Shown piece after piece: positions 1 through 5,963 of a DNA stretch of 6,643 nt; within the stretch, counting starts at the first letter, position 1, and every line of letters begins with the position of its first letter. Position numbers and translations under genes: made by a program. This DNA comes from Bacillota bacterium (lineage in GTDB: Bacteria > Bacillota > Clostridia > Lutisporales > Lutisporaceae), in contig JALNWH010000105.1 in assembly GCA_023230985.1 (NCBI GenBank), positions 1-6,643 on the forward strand, written 5' to 3'. The notes under the pieces were generated by a model that searched no databases, was not told the origin of the DNA, and saw only the letters and a list, made by a program, of their open reading frames with translations.

Positions 1-1154
1 AACAAATCCAATACATTAAAAGAATTATCCCCATCGACTTCCGGCATTTCTATTTCTATTTCTTCGTTTATATTAAATGATCTTGAATCAAATTCTATGT
101 TGAATTTAAATACACCTTCTAATTCTTCAACTTCAAATTCTTCGGCGCCAAAGGCTTTTCCAAGGGTTTTCAAATCAATTATGAAATCAAAATTCCCTTT
201 TTCACGCACAATATATCCGTCTTCATTAACAGTATATTCTATCACAATGCCCTCATCTCCTATGATTTTTTCATCCTTATATATATCCATGAAAGCGGAA
301 AACTTTTCTTTTAATTCCGGCAGCAATTCATCCACATTTACCAAACTTTCCAGCTTCTCTTCTTGTTCCGGTTGATTTTCACTTATATTAGAAGTCGCTA
401 TATTCATAATAAATTCAAAATACTCTTCTAGAAATTCAAGTACTTCTTCATTATCTAAAGAGTAATTTACAAAGTTCCCTAAAAGCTTTTTAAATTTTGC
501 ATCGTCTAATCTTACTTCGTAAATATTTTGTTTTTCATTATAATACAATTTCTGTCCTTTATATTTAACCGCTGTAAATCCCGGATTAAAACTTTTTAAA
601 AAGCTTTCCTGCAAGGTTTTTACCTTAGAGTTAACATTTTTATAATAGTTAGAAAATCCGCTTATATCCCCTTGTATCTCGCTCATGATATCTTTGATAT
701 CATATAGTATGTAATCCTTTGACGGCAATCCATTTAGAGATAACAAAAGTTTAGCAATATCCGGTATCTTTATTATTTCAACCAACTTAAAATCTTCTTC
801 CGAAAAAACAGCTTCAATCCAAACTGAAGTGTCTATATTCATGCCCAACTCAGCGGCGTCAAATTCGATGTCTGCCATTGCCTTTACGGCATCCTTTTCT
901 TCGTTTTGCAGCATCTTTTGCTTAATATTAAGACTTGCCAAATTTAAAACCTCAGAAATTTCTTGAAACTTCTGTTGTTGTTCTTCAGGTAAACCTTCTG
1001 CTTCTATAGTAAACCTTAAATTCATTTCGCTTTCTAAAGAAGTAATATCCTGTGTTTTCTTAAATGCATCATTAAGCCTAATCTCGTCAATATGGCATCC
1101 GGTGAACACCATCGCTAAAACTAAAACTAAAGCTACAATAGATAATTTTTTCAA
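1..1154 (-). CDS. Acidic membrane-anchored lipoprotein of unrecognised family, C-terminus cut by window edge
   Basis: The frame is open from a TTG start (complement of 1152-1154) to the left edge, giving 384 visible residues without a stop. The start is fixed by GGGGGAG five bases upstream and by an in-frame stop just before that, so no longer start exists. Residues 1-20 form a lipoprotein signal: MKK, a hydrophobic run, then FTGC with Cys20 as the lipidation site. The mature protein should therefore sit on the outer face of the membrane. The rest is rich in Glu/Asp and Lys, with no Cys after Cys20. It has helical stretches (about 25-75 and 235-295) and alternating beta-like segments near 300-384. 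I see no catalytic motif. From memory, clostridial lipoproteins with this kind of N-terminal region may end in a copper-amine-oxidase-N-like domain, but that part would lie outside the window. It lies 49 bp after the HD-GYP gene on the same strand and may be co-transcribed with it. The coding call is firm; the function is unknown. Confidence 0.85.
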   Translation of the reverse strand, partial: MKKLSIVALVLVLAMVFTGCHIDEIRLNDAFKKTQDITSLESEMNLRFTIEAEGLPEEQQQKFQEISEVLNLASLNIKQKMLQNEEKDAVKAMADIEFDAAELGMNIDTSVWIEAVFSEEDFKLVEIIKIPDIAKLLLSLNGLPSKDYILYDIKDIMSEIQGDISGFSNYYKNVNSKVKTLQESFLKSFNPGFTAVKYKGQKLYYNEKQNIYEVRLDDAKFKKLLGNFVNYSLDNEEVLEFLEEYFEFIMNIATSNISENQPEQEEKLESLVNVDELLPELKEKFSAFMDIYKDEKIIGDEGIVIEYTVNEDGYIVREKGNFDFIIDLKTLGKAFGAEEFEVEELEGVFKFNIEFDSRSFNINEEIEIEMPEVDGDNSFNVLDL

Positions 1155-1203
1155 AACTTCTCCCCCTTTTTATAGTATTATATAAATTATATAACAATCT
1201 CTC

Positions 1204-3012
1204 CTAGAGTTCCACATCAGGATCATTTAATAATTCTATAAAGCAATCTACTATTTCTTCATCAAATTGTGTACCTCTGCCTTTAACAAGCTCTTCTATT
1301 GCTTGTTCTTTCGTAAGAGGTATCTCCCTATAAGGCCTTGAACTGGTCATAGCATCATAAGCATCGGCAATAGCCATTATTTTTGCCAAAGATACAATAT
1401 TATCCCCATATAATCCTTGGGGATAACCGTTACCGTCAACCCTCTCATGATGTTGTAACAATACCTTCCTGCTATCATATAAAAATTCAACCTCTGATAG
1501 AATCTCATATCCTATGCCGGGATGCCTTTTAACAATTTCAAACTCTTCTTGAGTAAGCTTTCCTTTTTTATTTAATATTTCGGGAGAGATACCCAGTTTC
1601 CCTATATCATGGAGTAATGCTGCAAATTCCAAAATACTTATATCCTCTTTACCAAGACCCATAGCCTTTGCTATTGCTATAGATATGTTTGCTACCCTCT
1701 CACAATGACCCCAAGTATACTTATCATTTGCCTCAATAGCACTGGCAAGAGCTCTGACAGTAGACAAATAATTCTTTTTAAGTTCCTCCAAAATATTTGA
1801 AAGTTCAATATTCATTGTCTCTTTTTCTTCAGAATAATTTTTTATCTTAAGAGATTGTTCTAATATCTCTTCATTCATTTTCATTAATTCTACAACATTC
1901 CGATTCCTCTCTTCAATCAACCCCCTTAAGGTATCTATCATTTCATTAAACTGGTTTCCCAGCACAAGGAATTCATCATTGGAATTAATATCAATCCGTT
2001 CGTTTAAATCACCTTTGGAGATACTATCCATGGTATTCATCATTTGCTGTAATGGTTTAGTGATAACACCTGAAAGAAGTGATCCTGTCAAAAATGAAAA
2101 CAATACGCTTATCAAAGCTATCTTGAGAATATTATTCTTAATTTGCATTAACTGTATTGATAAGTCTATAGGCATAATGCCTACCAATCTCCACTCTGTT
2201 TTCGGTACATCCATATAACTTATTATAGTTTCTTCGCCTTTATAGTCAAAAATCTTTGTACCGCTTTGGGAAGTAAACTGCTCGCACAAATCCGAATCAT
2301 CACATACGCGAGTCAGAAGCTTTTCTTTATTAGGGTGAGATAATATTTCCCCCTCGTCATTTAAAAGCATAAGATATCCGTTATCTCCGAATCTGATATC
2401 ATCAAAAATATCAGCCAAACGCTGTAGCTTGATATCCATACCTACAACGCCAACCAAATCGCCATCCTTCTCTACTGCCCTTGCGACTGTGACCACAATA
2501 CCCCCTATATCTCCTGCATCCAGATAAGGATCCGACCAAACTGCTCTGTTTCTATTTGCCACTGCCTTTTCATACCAAACTCTAACTCTGCAATCATAAT
2601 CTTCCGGCATAGTAGGATCCAATGGGGCTATAAATAGTGAACCGTCCTCCTCAGGTCCAAAATAAACCCATGCTATATTTTGGCTGCTTTTTATAAATCC
2701 CATCCATTGATCCTGAATGTTCTTAAATTCATCAGGTATTGTTGTAACCATTTTAGGCTGATTGGGCTTATTTACCCAATTCACTATTTCTACATCGTTT
2801 GCCCAGTTATTTACAACATACTCTGCCTCTGCCATAAAGTTTTGCAAAAAATAATCATTTGCATTTTTTAAAGTATCATAATTGCTTTGTTTAACTTGAG
2901 TAAGAATAATATTTTTTGTATTATTATAAGTCATAATGCCGACTGAAGATACCAAAAGTATTATAACAAGCAACATAGTAAGCGTTATTTTATTTCGAAT
3001 GCTTATTTTCAT
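1204..3012 (-). CDS. dCache-HAMP-HD-GYP transmembrane cyclic-di-GMP phosphodiesterase
   Basis: This 602-residue receptor probably hydrolyses c-di-GMP in response to an extracellular ligand. The order is: membrane helix (about 10-28), extracellular double-Cache sensor (about 30-290), second helix (about 295-317), HAMP linker (about 318-363), coiled coil (about 363-415) and HD-GYP domain (about 415-590). The HD-GYP domain looks active: His436, the HD dyad His468-Asp469 with Lys472, His497, His521-His522-Glu523, the DGNGYP signature at 526-531, Asp550 and RPYR at 559-562 are all present. There is no GGDEF domain, so only a degrading activity is expected. The sensor has Tyr139, Arg144, Trp146, Tyr147, Tyr163, Asp165 and Asp193, matching the amino-acid-binding dCache pattern. 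The ATG at 3012 is preferred because GGAG lies six bases upstream. An ATG at 3096 would add 28 residues without homology and would place the likely promoter inside the gene. Domain assignment is secure; the ligand is inferred. Confidence 0.95.
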   Translation of the reverse strand: MKISIRNKITLTMLLVIILLVSSVGIMTYNNTKNIILTQVKQSNYDTLKNANDYFLQNFMAEAEYVVNNWANDVEIVNWVNKPNQPKMVTTIPDEFKNIQDQWMGFIKSSQNIAWVYFGPEEDGSLFIAPLDPTMPEDYDCRVRVWYEKAVANRNRAVWSDPYLDAGDIGGIVVTVARAVEKDGDLVGVVGMDIKLQRLADIFDDIRFGDNGYLMLLNDEGEILSHPNKEKLLTRVCDDSDLCEQFTSQSGTKIFDYKGEETIISYMDVPKTEWRLVGIMPIDLSIQLMQIKNNILKIALISVLFSFLTGSLLSGVITKPLQQMMNTMDSISKGDLNERIDINSNDEFLVLGNQFNEMIDTLRGLIEERNRNVVELMKMNEEILEQSLKIKNYSEEKETMNIELSNILEELKKNYLSTVRALASAIEANDKYTWGHCERVANISIAIAKAMGLGKEDISILEFAALLHDIGKLGISPEILNKKGKLTQEEFEIVKRHPGIGYEILSEVEFLYDSRKVLLQHHERVDGNGYPQGLYGDNIVSLAKIMAIADAYDAMTSSRPYREIPLTKEQAIEELVKGRGTQFDEEIVDCFIELLNDPDVEL

Positions 3013-3049
3013 GGTTATCTCCTTTTTTGTCATAAAAAATAGAAAACAT

Positions 3050-3077
3050 ATTCTATATATATGTCGAATATCGTCAA
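3050..3077 (-). promoter_or_regulatory. Probable sigma-A promoter of the HD-GYP gene
   Basis: On the minus strand TTGACG (3077-3072) is followed after 16 bases by TAGAAT (3055-3050). Each box matches the consensus at five of six positions. Transcription would begin near 3043, leaving a leader of about 30 bases before the ATG at 3012. The region is AT-rich, so chance matches are possible, but both boxes are good and the position is sensible. Confidence 0.5.
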
Positions 3078-3200
3078 CTAACTCATAATATACCAATAAT
3101 TATGGTAAAATGCAATATAGCATCAATACTCTTGGCCGAAACTATTGTATGAATTTTAAAAAAATTGTTAATTAATATCCACTGGTTTTTTTAATGAATA

Positions 3201-3211
3201 TATGCTAGTAT
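3201..3211 (+). promoter_or_regulatory. Possible extended -10 element of speD
   Basis: TATGCTAGTAT holds TGC followed by TAGTAT (3206-3211), an extended -10 pattern. No good -35 box lies 17 bases upstream (only TGGTTT). Transcription would begin around 3218, inside the palindrome at 3215-3230. This is a weak call from pattern alone. Confidence 0.25.
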
Positions 3212-3214
3212 TAA

Positions 3215-3230
3215 TTATAAAATTTTATAA
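3215..3230. repeat. Perfect 16-bp AT palindrome just before the speD ribosome binding site
   Basis: TTATAAAATTTTATAA reads the same on both strands over all 16 bases. It lies between the possible -10 box and the AGG of the ribosome binding site (3231-3233). It could be an operator or a small RNA hairpin masking the binding site. It could also be chance in a very AT-rich spacer. Confidence 0.4.
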
Positions 3231-3238
3231 AGGTTGTG

Positions 3239-4045
3239 ATGTTAGGGTTGAAAAAGGTAATAAAACTATATGGCTTTAATAATCTTACGAAAGCTTTAAG
3301 CTTTAACATCTATGATATTTGCTATGCAAAATCTGAAAAAGATAAAAGTGATTATATTAAATATATTGATGAACAATACAATTCCGAACGCTTGACTAAT
3401 ATCCTTTGTGAAGTCTCAAATATTATTGGCGCCAGCATACTTAACATTTCAAAGCAAGATTATGAACCTCAAGGTGCCAGTGTTGCAGTATTAATTTCAG
3501 AAGAAAAAATGTGTCGAAATCTAATAGATCCCTCCTGTAACAGGGGAGAACTTTTACATCTAAAGGATTGTATACTGGCTCATTTAGACAAAAGCCACCT
3601 TACTGTGCATACTTACCCGGAAAGTCACCCGGATAATGAGATATCAACATTTCGAGTCGATATAGATGTTTCCACTTGCGGTGAAATATCTCCTCTCAAT
3701 GCATTAAATTTCCTTATAGGAAGCTTTGATTCCGATATAATAACGATGGATTATAGAGTCCGAGGCTTTACAAGAGATATAAACGGGCAAAAATACTTTA
3801 TAGATCATAATATAAATTCCATTCAAGATTATATAAATGAAGAAACGTTAAAACAATACGATGCTCTGGATGTTAATATTTTTGACTCAAATTTATTCCA
3901 TACAAAGATGAAAATAAAGGAATTAAATCTAAATGATTACCTTTTTAATATAGATCCTGAAAATTTAAAACCCGAAGAAATGCAATATATAAAAGATAAG
4001 ATTTCAAAGGAAATGAATGAGATATATTACGGAAAACAGGTGTAG
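3239..4045 (+). CDS. speD: S-adenosylmethionine decarboxylase proenzyme (E. coli-type class 1A SpeD)
   Basis: The enzyme decarboxylates S-adenosylmethionine to give the aminopropyl donor for spermidine synthesis, in the cytoplasm. At 268 residues it has the length of the long E. coli-type class. It matches the E. coli protein as I remember it along its whole length: GFNNLTKALSF and YDICYAK near the start, QDYEPQGASV at about 74-83, then KSHLTVHTYPESHP and STCGEISPLNALN. The proenzyme should cut itself between Lys118 and Ser119, Ser119 becoming the pyruvoyl group. His124 and Cys147 match conserved active-site residues. GTG at 3236, ATG at 3239 and TTG at 3248 are all in frame. I chose 3239 because AAAGG lies five bases upstream. 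TTG at 3248 would give an N-terminus closer to that of E. coli, but it is poorly placed for the binding site. No spermidine synthase gene (speE) is adjacent; the next gene converges from the other strand. Confidence 0.96.
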   Translation: MLGLKKVIKLYGFNNLTKALSFNIYDICYAKSEKDKSDYIKYIDEQYNSERLTNILCEVSNIIGASILNISKQDYEPQGASVAVLISEEKMCRNLIDPSCNRGELLHLKDCILAHLDKSHLTVHTYPESHPDNEISTFRVDIDVSTCGEISPLNALNFLIGSFDSDIITMDYRVRGFTRDINGQKYFIDHNINSIQDYINEETLKQYDALDVNIFDSNLFHTKMKIKELNLNDYLFNIDPENLKPEEMQYIKDKISKEMNEIYYGKQV

Positions 4046-4115
4046 GGGATAAAAGTAGGGGCGACCTATGGCCGCCCGTGATAATAAAGACTCTTCGCAT
4101 TGCTCAAAGTGACAG
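4046..4115. repeat. GC-richer intergenic repeat-like segment with a hairpin between convergent genes
   Basis: This 70-bp gap differs from the surrounding AT-rich spacers. GGGCGACC (4059-4066) and GGCCGCCC (4070-4077) form an eight-pair stem with one A-C mismatch and a three-base loop. It is followed by GACTCTTCGCATTGCTCAAA and GTGACAG (4090-4115), which runs right up to the stop codon of the convergent NlpC/P60 gene. From memory, both parts resemble short dispersed intergenic repeats common in clostridial genomes. No T-run follows the stem on either strand, so a standard intrinsic terminator is not supported, although the hairpin could still slow transcripts from both sides. Confidence 0.5.
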
Positions 4116-5174
4116 TTAATTAATCACTCGTCTCGCCGAGTAATAAGTGTTCAAATAATATCCGCTCATTAAAGAGCTCCTTTTAACCACATCTCCTGTT
4201 TGAGGAGCATGTACAAATTCACCATTCCCAACATAAATTCCAACATGGCTTACTGTTTTCCCATCTTTTGCAAAGAAAACAAGATCACCATACTCCAATT
4301 CAGCTTTATCTACATAAACCCCTACCCTAGCCTGATCTCTGGATACCCTAGGTAATGATATACCAAGCTTACCATATACCACATATACCAAGCCGGAGCA
4401 ATCATAACTGTTGGGTCCTGTGCCACCCCATTGGTAAGGCTTGCCCATCTCCATAGATAAATACTCAGCAAGCTGTGACCTTAAAACAGTTTGACGCCTG
4501 TTTACCCCACTTCTGGATACAACTAAATTACCGTTTGATGCCAAAATCTTATCATATAGCCTTTGGGCAAGAACAATAGCCTCTTCCTTGGAAGTATTCC
4601 TCATAGGATCAAACATATCGTAACCGACACCATTTAGAACACCGACACCGTATAAATAACCTACGGCGCCCTTTGCCCATGAAGCAATCTGATAATCATC
4701 GATAAAAACATAATCATAGTTAAATGCGTAGTTATAACCGGGTTTTGCAGCTTGTAATGTGCGATATAATATAACGCTGATTTCTTGACGGGTTATCATA
4801 TCATAAGGGGCGAAGATTCCTTTTCCCCTGCCTTTTACTATACCTAAATCATTTGCTATCCTTACACTTGTGTTTTTTGTATCTATAAAAGGATTGGCTC
4901 CTTGCAGCACAGTTTTATAACCGGTAAGCGCTTCATATAGTTTTACAGCTATTTCGCTGAATTCTTCTCTGGTTATTCTGGTTTTGTAACCCAGAACCAT
5001 ATTATCCGGAATAATTTTGTTTTCTTTAGCCTTGCTTATATCCGCCTTTGCCCAACTGCTCGGCATGCCTGTACTGCTTTGTGCAAAAACAGTAACTGAA
5101 TTTGACATCAATACAATCATAACCAAGGCCAAAATTGCCAATCTAGACACAGTTCTAATAATTCTTGTTCTCAT
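4116..5174 (-). CDS. Exported SLH-domain NlpC/P60 (C40) peptidoglycan peptidase
   Basis: This 352-residue protein probably cuts peptide stems of peptidoglycan while held at the cell surface. Residues 1-31 are a signal peptide (basic start, hydrophobic 12-23, likely cut after VFA). Three S-layer homology modules follow at about 38-88, 93-146 and 155-212, which usually bind secondary cell-wall polymer. Their TRAE-like motifs are TREE (68-71), TRQE (128-131) and a degenerate SKEE (195-198). After a short basic linker comes the NlpC/P60 domain (about 230-350), with Cys259 in YDCSGLVY, His310 in VSHVGIY and His322 in FVHAP as the expected catalytic triad. The fold is complete, so it should be active. 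The AAGGAG at 5187-5192 is 12 bases from the ATG, which is long, but no better start exists. It is co-directional with the COG2426 gene 126 bp upstream and ends against the intergenic repeat. Confidence 0.95.
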   Translation of the reverse strand: MRTRIIRTVSRLAILALVMIVLMSNSVTVFAQSSTGMPSSWAKADISKAKENKIIPDNMVLGYKTRITREEFSEIAVKLYEALTGYKTVLQGANPFIDTKNTSVRIANDLGIVKGRGKGIFAPYDMITRQEISVILYRTLQAAKPGYNYAFNYDYVFIDDYQIASWAKGAVGYLYGVGVLNGVGYDMFDPMRNTSKEEAIVLAQRLYDKILASNGNLVVSRSGVNRRQTVLRSQLAEYLSMEMGKPYQWGGTGPNSYDCSGLVYVVYGKLGISLPRVSRDQARVGVYVDKAELEYGDLVFFAKDGKTVSHVGIYVGNGEFVHAPQTGDVVKRSSLMSGYYLNTYYSARRVIN

Positions 5175-5249
5175 TAATTACTACATCTCCTTCTATATGT
5201 TTTAGTGCACAGAATTATCAACCTGTTCCATATTCAATTGTTGTCTTAT

Positions 5250-5258
5250 ATATTAGCA
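5250..5258 (-). promoter_or_regulatory. Possible extended -10 element of the NlpC/P60 gene
   Basis: On the minus strand TGC precedes TAATAT (5255-5250), an extended -10 pattern within TATGCTAATAT. The -35 region 17 bases upstream (GTCCAA) is poor. If used, the leader would be about 70 bases. The alternative is read-through from the upstream COG2426 gene, since no terminator is visible between the two. Confidence 0.25.
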
Positions 5259-5300
5259 TAGATATGTATGGTTTGGACACGGTAATTTGTGGTATTTGGG

Positions 5301-5786
5301 TTATGTTATTACTTTATACAATCCACCACTTATCCCCATTATCAAAATACCGGCAACCAAATTACCGGCTAAAATAGCTGGAAAAGCCCATTTGAAACGC
5401 ATATTCATAAGAGCGGCAATAAGACTTCCTGTCCATACCCCGGTTCCGGGTATGGGAATAGCAACAAATATGAATAAGCCCCATAAGCCGTATTTTTTAA
5501 CACTGCCGCTTTTAGCCATGGAACTCCTTGTAAGTTTACCTATGAAACTTTTAAAACCTTTGGTGTCTCTAAGTCTATTAAAAACCGGTCTTGCACCGAA
5601 TAATATGAAAGGTACAGGAATCATACTTCCTATAAAACTCAAAATAGCGGAATGAAAAGGAGATAGACCTAATGAAATGCCTACAGGAATAGCTCCTCTA
5701 AGTTCTATTACCGGTAATGCCGCCGTCAGCATCACAGTGAATTCTACCGTTAAAAAATCCAGCAGTTCCATTAATAAAAGTCGCAT
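5301..5786 (-). CDS. COG2426 / 'putative small multidrug export' family membrane protein
   Basis: This is a 161-residue integral membrane protein of the Sm_multidrug_ex family (PF06695), at the family's normal length. The family name implies drug export, but a transport role is poorly established, so the substrate is unknown. Two family signatures are present: ELRGAIPVG at 28-36 and PIPGTGVWTG at 111-120. Each joins hydrophobic segments (about 12-27, 37-66, 100-127 and 133-156). The paired Glu-Arg/Pro-Gly motifs recall the re-entrant loops of DedA-like proteins, an analogy only. A basic loop lies at about 66-99. I chose the ATG at 5786: AAGGAG (5799-5804) lies 12 bases upstream, whereas the in-frame TTG at 5807 contains that site within its own first codons and so is unlikely. 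The gene has its own promoter (5908-5937) and a leader of about 115 bases with a hairpin. Confidence 0.9.
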   Translation of the reverse strand: MRLLLMELLDFLTVEFTVMLTAALPVIELRGAIPVGISLGLSPFHSAILSFIGSMIPVPFILFGARPVFNRLRDTKGFKSFIGKLTRSSMAKSGSVKKYGLWGLFIFVAIPIPGTGVWTGSLIAALMNMRFKWAFPAILAGNLVAGILIMGISGGLYKVIT

Positions 5787-5823
5787 AAAATTGTTTTTCT
5801 CCTTCAATTACCCGAATTTTAAT

Positions 5824-5868
5824 GTTATAGTCTTCAGCCTTATTAGCTTTTCCTTAAAAGTCTATAAC
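5824..5868 (-). promoter_or_regulatory. Leader hairpin upstream of the COG2426 gene
   Basis: In the transcript, GUUAUAG (complement of 5862-5868) pairs with CUAUAAC (complement of 5824-5830). Then come an A-A mismatch and three further pairs (CUU/AAG), closing a 23-base loop that contains AGC and GCU able to pair. No U-run follows, so it is not a terminator. It lies about 20 bases before the ribosome binding site. I do not recognise it as a known riboswitch class. Confidence 0.4.
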
Positions 5869-5907
5869 TATTGAAAGGTAATAACTTTTATGTTCATGGG
5901 TAGATTC

Positions 5908-5937
5908 ATTATACCATTTTTTTATTATGTCATTCAA
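5908..5937 (-). promoter_or_regulatory. Probable sigma-A promoter of the COG2426 gene
   Basis: On the minus strand TTGAAT (5937-5932) is followed after 18 bases by a perfect TATAAT (5913-5908). It lies just downstream of the DUF917 stop codon. Transcription would start near 5901, giving a leader of about 115 bases before the ATG at 5786 that includes the hairpin at 5824-5868. Confidence 0.55.
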
Positions 5938-5963
5938 GACCGCTACCGGAAGAACAATTCTCA

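Noticed and set aside
97..375. Plus-strand open frame with a Ser/Thr/Asn-rich translation
   Set aside because: It is the antisense shadow of the acidic lipoprotein gene; Glu/Asp-rich coding DNA reads as Ser/Phe-rich on the other strand, and it has no ribosome binding site.
1155..1203. Separate promoter for the lipoprotein gene (two TATAAT-like strings)
   Set aside because: The TATAAT strings lie in a run of A and T with no acceptable -35 box at 16-18 bases, and the one pairing with TTGTTA would start transcription on the ribosome binding site.
3013..3096. Extra 28 codons at the N-terminus of the HD-GYP protein (ATG at 3096)
   Set aside because: The added residues look like a non-coding translation and lack a good ribosome binding site. 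The likely promoter (3050-3077) lies inside them, while ATG 3012 has GGAG at ideal spacing.
4059..4077. Intrinsic terminator for speD or the NlpC/P60 gene
   Set aside because: The hairpin is GC-rich and well placed, but no T-run follows it on either strand, so it is reported as a repeat instead.
5787..5807. TTG at 5807 as start of the COG2426 gene
   Set aside because: The AAGGAG that serves the gene lies within the first codons of this longer frame, so translation should begin downstream, at ATG 5786.
5938..5963. Terminator after the DUF917 gene
   Set aside because: Only a three-pair CCG/CGG stem is visible and no T-run follows.
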